Below, piece after piece: positions 38,068 through 45,927 of a stretch of 64,000 bases of DNA (position 1 is its first letter; each line of letters starts with the position of its first letter). The position numbers and the translations under genes are program-made. The notes below the pieces were generated by a model. The model worked only from the letters and a program-made list of their open reading frames with translations, had not been told where the DNA came from and ran no database searches. The DNA is taken from positions 62,001-126,000 of the forward strand of contig NZ_VCNA01000006.1 in the NCBI RefSeq assembly GCF_006170445.1, read 5' to 3'. The stretch is from Brevibacillus dissolubilis. Lineage in GTDB: Bacteria > Bacillota > Bacilli > Brevibacillales > Brevibacillaceae.

Positions 38068-39099
38068 TTAGTGAGCATGAGCGTGTTTGTGATCGTGGCT
38101 GTGGTGCTGGTGATCGTGCGCGTGATCATGGTCGTGGTCATGATCATGATCGTGTGTATCGGAGTTTGGCCCGACCTGACATGTCATTTCTCCATGCACC
38201 ACAGAAGAGTTCTCGATCTGAATCGTGGCATGTGTGATCTCAAATTTCTCCTTGAGCACAGCTAAAGCCTCATTCAAGATCCCGTAGCTCGGGATGTCGT
38301 CATCGACCTGGATGTGACAGGTGAGGGAATCAAACCCCGAGGTTACCGTCCACACATGGAGGTCATGCACGCTTTTTACTCCTGGAATGCTTGCGAGAGC
38401 GTTGGTGATTTGATTCGTGTCCACAGAAGAGGGCGTACCTTCCATCAGGATATTGACGGACTCTTTGGTTACCCGCCAGGCGCTTACTAATACGAGAACC
38501 CCTACGATGATACTGATAATCGGGTCGGCCACATACCATTGGTACTTCCACATCAGAAGACCGGCAATAATCGCCCCGACAGAGCCGAGCATGTCACCCA
38601 ATACATGCAGGAAGGCGCTGCGCATGTTAATGTTATTCTTGATGTCACCACGCATCAGTACATAGGCAGCCGCGATATTGGCTAACAGACCAAGAATCGC
38701 GATCCCCACCATGGAAAGGCTTGAAACTGGCTCTGGAGCAAAAAGTCGTTCATACGCTTCATAAAAAATATAAAGCGAGATTAGAACAAGCGAGACCCCG
38801 TTGATGAGAGCAGCCAAAATCTCGAACCGGTAAAAACCAAATGTTTTTTGCGGTGACGGGGGACGAGCAGCGAAATACATCGCAATCAGACTGAGAAACA
38901 GGGCAGAAGAGTCACTAAACATGTGACCGGCATCTGAGAGTAGAGCAAGGCTGTTCGTCAGAAATCCGCCAATGACCTCAACAATGAGGAACGTTGTGAT
39001 GATCAGCAAAGAAGTAAAAAGAACCTTCTTATTGGTGACTTTTCCATGGTGATGGCCGTGATCATGGCCGTCATGCGAATGACCGTGATGAAGTCCCAT
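38068..39099 (-). CDS. Cation diffusion facilitator (CzcD-type) with His-rich ends
   Basis: A 343-residue Zn2+/Co2+/Cd2+:H+ antiporter. It has six membrane helices and metal-site motifs in LLSDAGHMFSDSSALFLS and AFLHVLGDMLGSVGA (HxxxD), then a C-terminal cytoplasmic domain (SIPGVKSVHDLHVWTVTSGFDSLTCHI). Both ends are histidine-rich: MGLHHGHSHDGHDHGHHHG at the start and a run of D-H pairs over the last 30 residues. GGAGG on the minus strand precedes ATG. No metalloregulator gene is adjacent. Confidence 0.94.
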   Translation of the reverse strand: MGLHHGHSHDGHDHGHHHGKVTNKKVLFTSLLIITTFLIVEVIGGFLTNSLALLSDAGHMFSDSSALFLSLIAMYFAARPPSPQKTFGFYRFEILAALINGVSLVLISLYIFYEAYERLFAPEPVSSLSMVGIAILGLLANIAAAYVLMRGDIKNNINMRSAFLHVLGDMLGSVGAIIAGLLMWKYQWYVADPIISIIVGVLVLVSAWRVTKESVNILMEGTPSSVDTNQITNALASIPGVKSVHDLHVWTVTSGFDSLTCHIQVDDDIPSYGILNEALAVLKEKFEITHATIQIENSSVVHGEMTCQVGPNSDTHDHDHDHDHDHAHDHQHHSHDHKHAHAH

Positions 39100-39305
39100 T
39101 CAACTTACCTCCCATTTAATTGATTGATAATGGAAATTATAAACAATAAATGGGTGAAGATGTAGTTGTTAATTGAGACGATTTTGTCTTGGGATCATGT
39201 GGATATTTTCGCTTACGAATTAACATGCGGAGATTGTTCAGTTAGGGGTTTTGCCGAGATGGTAACGAAATGATACGAGATTTTTCATGTGAGGTATGGA
39301 AGAGT

Positions 39306-39632
39306 ATGCTGACTGCGTTGTTTATCTTTTTGATAGCTGGGATAGCTGAGATTGGAGGTGGTTATCTGGTGTGGCTGTGGCTAAGGGAAGGAAAACCTCT
39401 TTATTACGGGTTGATCGGTGGAGTTGTTTTGTTCGGATATGGAATCATCGAAACGCTGCAACAATTCCCCTCTTTTGGAAGAGTGTATGCAGCATATGGC
39501 GGTGTCTTTGTTGTTCTTTCTGTCTTATGGGGATGGGGGATTGATAAAAAAACACCGGATATGTTTGATTGGATCGGATCGGGAATATGTATCTTGGGAG
39601 CGGCGGTTATATTATTTGCCCCTCGCCAATGA
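39306..39632 (+). CDS. YnfA (UPF0060) family membrane protein
   Basis: A 108-residue protein with four hydrophobic helices: [28 protein letters not shown], then [43 protein letters not shown] and [20 protein letters not shown]. This matches the small multidrug resistance-like YnfA family in length and motifs. ATG 39306 fits the family start; an upstream in-frame ATG at 39270 is possible. Substrate not established. It lies at the left border of the accessory island. Confidence 0.88.
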   Translation: MLTALFIFLIAGIAEIGGGYLVWLWLREGKPLYYGLIGGVVLFGYGIIETLQQFPSFGRVYAAYGGVFVVLSVLWGWGIDKKTPDMFDWIGSGICILGAAVILFAPRQ

Positions 39633-39835
39633 TCTGCCAAAGATACTGACCAAGAGAATAATGAAAAAAGCTGATGATTCCCACGTGATTCCTTTGTGGC
39701 AATTGGAGATTTCTTCAGGCTGCTGTTTATTTTCATCCTGCCAGTCTACGGCTCCAAATTAGGTTTAATTTAAATCTTGTTTCTACCAAAACCATTACCA
39801 TTATTCCGTTGGGGGGAACGAGGCCTCAGTCTCGC

Positions 39836-39860
39836 ACACCTTCTGAGGGTGTTTTTTTTT
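39836..39860 (+). terminator. Terminator-like hairpin beside the left Xer-like site
   Basis: Stem ACACC / GGTGT (extendable by a G-U) followed by nine or ten T, ending six bases before the site. Confidence 0.6.
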
Positions 39861-39865
39861 CTTAC

Positions 39866-39893
39866 TCGCAGCATAATATGAATTATGTGGAAT
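39866..39893 (+). repeat. Left Xer/dif-like 28-bp site
   Basis: Two 11-bp arms around a 6-bp centre with core CATAA-N6-TTATG, the geometry of bacterial dif sites (E. coli dif has the same core spacing). It is identical at 22 of 28 positions to the site at 45788-45815 and in the same orientation. Confidence 0.55.
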
Positions 39894-40059
39894 TGGTTGC
39901 GATTGGTTGCGGGCGATATAACTGATGGATATGGAGTAAAAAGGCAGCGGGTCTTCCGGAAGGGGATGATCAGTTGCCTTTCTTTGTTGCTTCCGAAGAA
40001 ATAAACGTTGGGATTTCTTTGTGGACTAACTCTCATCGTAGTGACATAGTACACAAAGA

Positions 40060-40091
40060 AACGCTCTGAAACCTTTCTCAGAGCGTTTTTT
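40060..40091. terminator. Terminator in the gene-poor stretch
   Basis: Perfect 10-bp stem AACGCTCTGA / TCAGAGCGTT with an 8-base loop and a T tract. No intact gene ends at it, which suggests a lost or degraded gene. Confidence 0.75.
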
Positions 40092-40516
40092 ACAGTCAAA
40101 GGTAAAGCACAAAGAGAAGATCTTGGATTGTCCGCATTGGGTTCCTAATTGGGGAGTGATGCTAGTAGAGATAAACACCGCTATGATTGTTCGTCCTTAT
40201 GGGGGGCGGTGAACCACGCTAGGCTAAAATCGCTCGGCATTTTAGGCAACCGGTACTCACTGCAGCAGCGTGACCAACCAGGATTATCGACCAAAAACCC
40301 GAACGATACGGACAACAGCCAATGCGGATTTTTTGCAAAGCGAAAACCGGAGCAAACCGGAGATCGTCACTTTTGGACCAGGAGCATCATTTGTCCACGA
40401 GTGGAGGACATTTCGCACTCAATCTAAAAGCCGTAAACGCCGATAATAACCAAAAACGCCCAATTCTGGCGCAAGATTATATAATACTCGATAAAATCAC
40501 GAAAAGGAGGAGCATT

Positions 40517-40735
40517 ATGTTTGCTATTAAGGTAAATAACAAGGATTTTATGCCAGACTACTACAACAACAACGATATGGTATTAACCTTTACAACAGAG
40601 AAAAAAGCCGCTAAAGAAATGGAGCGAATTAAGAAGTACCGTTCTCAATTGAAATTAGATGTTGTGGAGGTAGAAGAAGAACTAATTTTTGACTCCGAGA
40701 ACGGTACAGTCAAACAAACGATTAGGGAATTATGA
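40517..40735 (+). CDS. 72-residue hypothetical protein
   Basis: A small charged protein (MFAIKVNNKDFMPDYYNNND...KKAAKEMERIKKYRS) with a strong AAAAGGAGGAG site before ATG 40517. The TATAAT-containing palindrome ATTATATAAT lies 30 bp upstream as a possible -10. The sequence is AT-richer than the chromosome. The stop is followed immediately by the next frame. I do not recognise it; its size and setting resemble mobile-element genes. Confidence 0.6.
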   Translation: MFAIKVNNKDFMPDYYNNNDMVLTFTTEKKAAKEMERIKKYRSQLKLDVVEVEEELIFDSENGTVKQTIREL

Positions 40736-40912
40736 TTGAATGATTTCCTTTCCAGAAAAGGGGAATTTGTGCATCGTTTAAAGGAGAAGGATTTTGCATT
40801 AACGCTCATCTATATGACGAGCGACATCGAGCAGCTAAAGGGTGGCGTGGGTTATCAAGTGCTTGCTAATATTCAAGCGATGAAGACCAAATCGGAGAAG
40901 GAGATGGAATGA
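40736..40912 (+). CDS. 58-residue hypothetical protein
   Basis: The frame from TTG 40736 (LNDFLSRKGEFVHRLKEKDFALTLIYMTSDIEQLKGG...) runs directly from the stop of the preceding gene and ends overlapping the start of the HEPN-like pseudogene (ATGA). The start choice is weak; coupling to the preceding gene would explain the lack of a good ribosome site. Unknown function. Confidence 0.4.
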   Translation: MNDFLSRKGEFVHRLKEKDFALTLIYMTSDIEQLKGGVGYQVLANIQAMKTKSEKEME

Positions 40913-42101
40913 TGAGTTTTTCTAACATTGACGGATCACTTACAAAGATATATCGTAGCAAAACAAATTCTGAAGCATGGTCATGATCTTCTTCAAAAAA
41001 GAATTACTTTTGATGTTTCTTTAGCTATTTTAGCTATTGACAATGCATTGGAGTATGTTGTTCGGACAACAGCAAGTTTTTTAAGTATGGAGTAAATTAG
41101 TCAAAGAATTAAGGAAAAAAAATATCAACAACATTCCATACTACGGAAAATTCGCAACTTTACGTAGTATGCGTAATCAGATTCAACATGATAAACAGTT
41201 TCCTTTTCCTATTGAAGATGTAGAAAAAGCCTATAAAAATGTACAAGATTTTTTAAAATTAATATTGAACAAAGTTTATAATCTTAAATACGAAAATTTG
41301 AGTTTGTTGGATCTTATTCACGATGAAGATCTTAAAATTAACTTAGGTAAATCTAAAGATTTATGGGAACAAGATGATAAATCAAATGCAATGTTCAATA
41401 TTAAAAATTCTTTTGATAATGCAATGTACAAGTATATTTATCCTATATTTTCGCAACAATATGTGGATATAGATTTAATTAAAATAGGTCCAATAGAGCC
41501 GTATGAAATAAAATTCAGCTTGATAAGAAGCATTGAATCAAGCATTATTTCCTCAATCGGGATCGACGTCATTAAATGGCAAGCATTTAAGGATATAATG
41601 AAATATATTCCCGGAGAATATATCGTGGATTATAGAGGTGGCCCTGTTTTCCGTGATAATGAAAACTTTGAAAGTGACCAAATGACTTTTTGTTTTGATT
41701 TTGTCCTTGATGCAATTGTTATCATGCAAGAGAAAGGCCGTATTGCAAAATTAAAAGATATACATAGATACTTTTCATCACACAACTTGCCTGACTTTAC
41801 GCATGTAACATTTAATAAATTACCGGTCCCTTTTAATTCAAGGTGTTATACTCATATCGGTTTAGACTCTCATAATGAAGTATATGGCTTTGAAACGGAC
41901 AACATTGATGTAGTTTCTATGTTTAAACAATTGAGTATTGGTGATGAAATAGAAATTGATTCACGTATGGTTTGTTGTTCGGGCAAGTCAATCTCGGTCT
42001 TAACTAATGATCCCCCCCGTTGGAGAATTGTAATTGGTACAAAAAATATTCCAACAGTAACGGAGAGTAGCGAGGAAGTGAATGATCCTTCCGCTGATTA
42101 A
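40912..42101 (+). pseudogene. HEPN-like gene with two frameshifts
   Basis: The natural start ATG 40912 has AAGGAG 8 bp upstream, but the frame is lost in a T5 run (40917-40921). With four T the protein reads MSFLTLTDHLQRYIVAKQIL and continues (HGHDLLQKRITFDVSLAILAIDNALEYVVRTT) to a stop at 41093. A second one-base shift near 41087 restores WSKLVKELRKK and the 310-codon frame 41169-42101. Around 41163-41200 is LRSMRNQIQHD, the R-x4-H motif of HEPN ribonuclease domains. The rest (about 230 residues) is unrecognised. Both shifts look like single-base insertions, one of them in a homopolymer, so sequencing error must be excluded. AT-rich, unlike neighbours. Confidence 0.6.
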
Positions 42102-42186
42102 TGCGCCAAGCCGACCCAAGATCGCAGTATCTAAAAAGAAAGATGTAATAAATGGATAGAATTGTAACATAGAGGATGTGTTGAAC

Positions 42187-42915
42187 ATGAATCAAGAAGA
42201 AGGTTATCATGTTCTTGTCTGTTACCATTGTGGGAACAAAACACAGATGAGGCAGATTGCCCATTTTGATAAGCACGAGACGGATAGTTTTTTGGGATTT
42301 GGAGAGCTATATTCCGTAACATTTTATACTGACTGGGATTTATATCTCTGTCCAGTATGTGACAATGTTACTCTTCTTAAAACTTCGAAAAATACTGAGG
42401 AACGCGATCCACAAAATCTTAGATTAATTCCGAGAGAATCAATACTTTATCCGAACGTGTCTATTGATGAAAGTGGGATACCTGAAAAAGTAAAGAAGTC
42501 ATTTGAAGCAGCCTTACGCATAAAGAATACAGAAGGAACTTTATGTGCAATAGGTATTCGGCGAACTCTAGAAATGATGTGCAAAGATAAAGAAGCAACA
42601 GGGAGAGACCTTTACCATAAGTTAAGGGACTTGTCAAATAAAGGGATACTTCCGCCAATTGTTAATGAAATGGCTTCAGTTCTGAGAGAACTTGGTAATG
42701 AGGCTGCTCACGGTGATGAAAGGGAGTTTTCCGACGAGTTAATTGTCTCAATGATCAAATTTACACATGTAATTCTTGATTACGTTTATAATTTGCCAGA
42801 CAAACTATCGGGAATCCAAAAACACCTCAGTAAGACTGTAGAAGGAACTGCTGAATTAAGAGGCTCAATAATAGTTAGATCTTCCGAAGGAGTAGTGGGT
42901 CAACAAGACGCTTAA
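42187..42915 (+). CDS. DUF4145 domain protein
   Basis: A 242-residue protein. The N-terminal zinc-ribbon-like part has CYHCGNKTQ and LCPVCDNVTLL. The C-terminal DUF4145 region contains GIRRTLEMMCKDK, LYHKLRDLSNKGILP and VLRELGNEAAHGDE, the HEPN-related helix motif of this family. DUF4145 proteins are common in defence islands and restriction loci. ATG 42187 follows AGAGG; the GTG at 42178 or TTG at 42181 are alternatives. Located 85 bp after the broken HEPN-like gene. Confidence 0.8.
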   Translation: MNQEEGYHVLVCYHCGNKTQMRQIAHFDKHETDSFLGFGELYSVTFYTDWDLYLCPVCDNVTLLKTSKNTEERDPQNLRLIPRESILYPNVSIDESGIPEKVKKSFEAALRIKNTEGTLCAIGIRRTLEMMCKDKEATGRDLYHKLRDLSNKGILPPIVNEMASVLRELGNEAAHGDEREFSDELIVSMIKFTHVILDYVYNLPDKLSGIQKHLSKTVEGTAELRGSIIVRSSEGVVGQQDA

Positions 42916-42936
42916 ATAAGGCGTCATGTCTTTTTT
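42907..42936 (+). terminator. Terminator overlapping the DUF4145 gene end
   Basis: GACGC / GCGTC stem around TTAAATAAG, followed by TCTTTTTTC. Confidence 0.6.
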
Positions 42937-42964
42937 CAAACAACGCGATGTGGGGTGAGATGTA

Positions 42965-43048
42965 ATGCCGAGTGAAAGCGAAGTCTCGATGATCAGACTT
43001 CCAGTAAATCTGGTGGATGTTCGTACTGGATTAATGGAGGCAAAGTGA
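42965..43048 (+). CDS. 27-residue small ORF
   Basis: MPSESEVSMIRLPVNLVDVRTG... with a GGGGTGAG site 6 bp before ATG and a strong terminator directly after it. The isolated ribosome site, frame and terminator suggest a real micro-gene at the recombinase end of the island. No family recognised. Confidence 0.4.
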   Translation: MPSESEVSMIRLPVNLVDVRTGLMEAK

Positions 43049-43061
43049 GCAGGATGGTTCA

Positions 43062-43109
43062 AAGAAAAACTCTTAACAGAACTTACTTTCTGTTACGAGT
43101 TTTTCTTTA
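43062..43109 (+). terminator. Strong terminator after the 27-residue ORF
   Basis: A 20-bp stem with one mismatch (AAAGAAAAACTC.TAACAGA with its complement), ending in TTTTTCTTT. Confidence 0.85.
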
Positions 43110-43190
43110 ATGGAAAAAGGCGCCTCCCGTCAGATCAATATCGAGCAAGACGGCACATCCAAAATGAGAGCCGAATACTCGTAACAGAAA
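43088..43190. repeat. 14-bp perfect inverted repeat before the recombinase remnant
   Basis: TTTCTGTTACGAGT (43088-43101) and ACTCGTAACAGAAA (43177-43190) flank a 75-bp spacer. The left copy is part of the terminator. Confidence 0.7.
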
Positions 43191-43218
43191 AAATCTGTGG
43201 ATGAGAGGAGCATGGGAG

Positions 43219-43455
43219 ATGAGTGTGGTTCCGTTTCGGAAACCTGGTTTTTCAGTTGACGATTACATAACCGATTTTATTCTGGCCTACCCGCGCTTCA
43301 GCGAGGGAACGGCTGATGCCTACAAGAGAGCGATCCGTCAGTTTGACGAATGGCTTGCCCAACGCAAGTGGACGAGCCGTGTCCAACACTGGGTTCAGAT
43401 CCTTTTGCAACTCTCTGTCTTCTTTGAAGTACGAGTCCAGCCACATATCCGCTAA
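43219..43455 (+). pseudogene. Tyrosine recombinase (integrase) N-terminal remnant
   Basis: MSVVPFRKPGFSVDDYITDF, then FSEGTADAYKRAIRQFDEWLAQRKWTS, is the SAM-like core-binding domain of phage-type integrases. After about residue 54 the sequence becomes unrelated (RVQHWVQILLQ) and stops at 43455, so the catalytic domain with the R-H-R-Y residues is missing. GGGAG precedes ATG 43219. A palindromic element begins 8 bp after the stop. Confidence 0.7.
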
Positions 43456-43462
43456 CAAAGAA

Positions 43463-43579
43463 GGTTCCATTCCAATGAACATTGTCATTCTTCCTGTCCG
43501 AGAGGTCAAGGGTACGCTTCGCCTAACGCCCTTGACTTCCCGAGTGGGAAGAATGCTTGTTCGCTTGTGGAATGAAACC
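43463..43579. repeat. 117-bp imperfect palindrome
   Basis: Outer arms GGTTCCATTCCA / TGGAATGAAACC (one mismatch), middle arms CATTCTTCC / GGAAGAATG (43486-43494, 43547-43555) and inner arms GTCAAGGG / CCCTTGAC (43505-43512, 43529-43536). Because it is palindromic both strands encode a similar peptide. It looks like a small non-autonomous element or a folded recombination site. Confidence 0.7.
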
Positions 43580-43650
43580 CATGGTAACGCAAGCTTGAGT
43601 TTACACAAAATTCTTGACAGACCCCACTATGACCGAAGAAATCGGTTATT

Positions 43651-44493
43651 TTAATAACTCCAATCTAACTGTTTTGACGCCTGATCAAATGTGCCCGAAC
43701 TGTTATAAGAAATCGATACCCAATCAATATTTACACCAATACTGTAATTATAACTCGTATCATGAGCATACTTTGAATAGGCAGAGGCAGTTCCGGAAGT
43801 TGATCCGTCAGCAACATAAACTGTTTGGGTTGTATATGCTTTATATTGATTTGTTGTAGACATCATATCCCAAAAATCTACCTTCCAAGCAACACCAGCT
43901 TCAGATATATCATATGGTTGACCACCGCAAGCAGTAGAGTCTTCTCCCCACAGTCCGAGATCGTCTCTCCAAGAAAATGCCCGACAACTAAGTGTATTGC
44001 CATAAGCTCTCAATTTACTGTTCCAAGCTGTAGTTAAAGTATCTTCATCTGACATAAAGTAATCTCCGTTAAGCCATTCAATTTCATTTTTTATCGTCCA
44101 AGATCTAGTTCCTGTAGAAGCCTTTGTTATTCGGATTACTAAATCAGTACTAGGAATCGTAGCCTGCGGCGTTATAATTCCATTTGATGTATCTATTTGA
44201 GCTACTTCCTCAAGTTTTTTGGTTTTATCATTACGAACATAATAGGTTGAAATCTGTCCTTCAAATTTCGTTACACCACTTTCAACCCAGTCTCTTTTCA
44301 CTTCAATAGGATAGCTATCAATTAATGATTCTGGAAATCCTACTTTTTTTAGTACTTGATCAAGTTGTTTTTCAGAAAAATTCATTGCGGATATAGTTTT
44401 AGGTTCTTCACTACTCTTATGGTCACTTGCTCCGGCAGCCAGTGGAAGACTTAGCACCATGGCCATAGTGATAGAAAGAAGTTTTTTAAACAT
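43651..44493 (-). CDS. Secreted protein of unknown function
   Basis: A 280-residue protein with a classical signal peptide (MFKKLLSITMAMVLSLPLAAGAS, cleavage about 22). The mature part has an N-terminal region with MNFSEKQLDQVLKKVGFPESLIDSYP and a C-terminal half rich in aromatic and serine residues (SYNYSIGVNIDWVSISYNSSGTF) with cysteines in LSCRAFSW and DSTACGGQPYD that could form a disulfide. AGGAG precedes ATG on the minus strand. AT-rich like the rest of the island. A secreted effector or bacteriocin-like role is possible but not shown. Confidence 0.75.
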   Translation of the reverse strand: MFKKLLSITMAMVLSLPLAAGASDHKSSEEPKTISAMNFSEKQLDQVLKKVGFPESLIDSYPIEVKRDWVESGVTKFEGQISTYYVRNDKTKKLEEVAQIDTSNGIITPQATIPSTDLVIRITKASTGTRSWTIKNEIEWLNGDYFMSDEDTLTTAWNSKLRAYGNTLSCRAFSWRDDLGLWGEDSTACGGQPYDISEAGVAWKVDFWDMMSTTNQYKAYTTQTVYVADGSTSGTASAYSKYAHDTSYNYSIGVNIDWVSISYNSSGTFDQASKQLDWSY

Positions 44494-44710
44494 ACAATCA
44501 ACTCCTGTTTGATTTTATTTGATATACATTATTTTTACAAATTATCAAAATAAATACTAGATGCTATATGACCATGGTATTTGTGTAAAATGAACTATTT
44601 TTACCAAAAATTATATAAAAATAAGACCTGAATAGTGTTTGTAAAGGTATACTTAAATACTAGACTCTGTTTGGTAACCGTTTCTGGAGATGGAGGAAAG
44701 ACGGGGCGTC

Positions 44711-44872
44711 ATGATGTACATCGTGTACGATGCAGTTTATCAGACCGGAGTGTCACAGAAAGCTCTTTTAGCAGCCAGCAAGCCAGCAGCACGAAGAGAC
44801 AACCGGGATGGGAGAAAATATTCTGTAAACTCACGTTGTTTGAACTTGGACGTTAAATTTGTTGAATCATAG
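44711..44872 (+). CDS. 53-residue basic small protein
   Basis: ATG 44711 lies about 10 bp after GGAGGAAAG; the product (MMYIVYDAVYQTGVSQKALL, then ASKPAARRDNRDGRKYSVNS) is basic. It is followed 24 bp later by another small gene with an AGAGGAGG site between, so the two may be an operon. Unrecognised. Confidence 0.4.
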   Translation: MMYIVYDAVYQTGVSQKALLAASKPAARRDNRDGRKYSVNSRCLNLDVKFVES

Positions 44873-44896
44873 TCAGAGGAGGCGAACACGTCAGTT

Positions 44897-45202
44897 ATGA
44901 AGCGTGAACGTGATGAGATGGGGCGATTCGCCCCAGGCCACTCAATCTCAAAAGGCAATCGTGGGAACCATCGCCCTAAATGGGGGAGCAAAAACAGACG
45001 GAAGTACGGGAAGCAAGCGAAGCCAACAGAGCTACTGATCTGTCCCGATACGCACCAGCTGGCAGTATTCCGATGGACAGGGAAAGAGATCATGCGCTTC
45101 TTCGATCCGGACGAATCGAGATTCCGAATCGCCTGTGACGGCGTGATCTGGTTATCTGCGGAGATGATTGGACTGGAACTGGCCCGTTATCAAGAGCAAT
45201 AA
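44897..45202 (+). CDS. 101-residue hypothetical protein, phage-like N-terminus
   Basis: MKRERDEMGRFAPGHSISKG is similar in style to the RFxPGxSGN motif of DUF5681-type phage proteins, followed by a basic stretch (KWGSKNRRKYGKQAK) and a small globular part (AVFRWTGKEIMRFFDPD...IACDGVIWLSAEM). AGAGGAGG is 14 bp before ATG; M8 is an alternative start. Family assignment is only a resemblance. Confidence 0.5.
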   Translation: MKRERDEMGRFAPGHSISKGNRGNHRPKWGSKNRRKYGKQAKPTELLICPDTHQLAVFRWTGKEIMRFFDPDESRFRIACDGVIWLSAEMIGLELARYQEQ

Positions 45203-45335
45203 GCCGACTGTATAGCAGGGGCCACGCCGATGCTATTCGTCGTGATATGTAATAACTGATCAAGCTCTCCGTTCCTATCAAGAACAAATAAGAAACCTAT
45301 CCAGAGGAAGTGAACCTCCTGCTGAATTTTTCGGA

Positions 45336-45731
45336 ATGACACCGAGTGAGGTTGATATTAATTTTGTCAGTACGAGAAATGAGAACGACATAATATATTC
45401 ATTTTCTCTTCTTATTGCAGTAGAAGCGAAGATAAGAGGGGACTTCCGGCTCCAAGTGGATAATTTTGGAACGGACCCGATCTATACAGATTTTATGGCT
45501 CTGTACAATAAATTTGATCGTAAGATTCGCATTGAGTCGTTATTGGAATGTTGGCAAAAGTATTTTCCCCAAGAAAAGAAGTTTATCAGTGAATATAAAG
45601 CAGCCATTCAATACCGAAATTGGTTAGCTCATGGACGGTATTGGTTACCTGAAAAAGTAAACCGAAAGTATGATTACGATAGCGTTTATACAATTTGTCA
45701 GGGACTTGTTCAAAGCCTGCCACTTCATTAA
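45336..45731 (+). CDS. HEPN-like small protein
   Basis: A 131-residue helical protein with AAIQYRNWLAHGRYW, an R-x4-H motif in the context usual for HEPN-domain proteins (MAE_28990/RiboL-PSP-like). HEPN proteins are often RNase toxins of toxin-antitoxin or abortive infection systems. No good ribosome site precedes ATG 45336, and the frame is open further upstream (from 45246) without a start codon, so the 5' end may be lost. It is the last gene before the right Xer-like site. Confidence 0.6.
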   Translation: MTPSEVDINFVSTRNENDIIYSFSLLIAVEAKIRGDFRLQVDNFGTDPIYTDFMALYNKFDRKIRIESLLECWQKYFPQEKKFISEYKAAIQYRNWLAHGRYWLPEKVNRKYDYDSVYTICQGLVQSLPLH

Positions 45732-45787
45732 TTTTCATAGGCCGAGCCATTCTCATAATCGGGAGGTTTTCGGCTTATAAAATTAAC

Positions 45788-45815
45788 TCGCCACATAATA
45801 TAGATTATGATGAAT
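45788..45815 (+). repeat. Right Xer/dif-like 28-bp site
   Basis: Same core CATAA-N6-TTATG as the left site, same orientation, 22 of 28 positions identical. A partial third copy (ACTCGCAACATAA) lies at 45895-45907 without the right arm. Confidence 0.55.
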
Positions 45816-45894
45816 AAAACTTCAGAATTTTATATGCTACTGGAAACATAATGTAGAAATTAGGCGTGTTTCGGGAGCGGATAATGAAATTTTA

Positions 45895-45920
45895 ACTCGC
45901 AACATAAGATTAGAGGTGTT
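45895..45920 (+). repeat. Half copy of the Xer-like site
   Basis: TAACTCGCAACATAA (45893-45907) matches the left arm and flank of the 45.79-kb site at 14 of 15 positions, then diverges. No TTATG right arm. Confidence 0.45.
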
Positions 45921-45927
45921 AGCTGTC

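Larger units (their letters stand above)
39633..40516. other. 880-bp gene-poor stretch at the island border
   Basis: It holds a terminator-like hairpin (39836-39860), the left Xer-like site (39866-39893), a second terminator (40060-40091) and low-quality frames only. Short frames such as 39661-39762 and 40158-40211 have no supporting homology that I can recognise. It probably contains eroded accessory genes. Confidence 0.5.

Noticed and set aside
39661-39762. 33-codon frame MKKADDSHVIPLWQLE
   Set aside because: No convincing ribosome site, no terminator and no recognised similarity.
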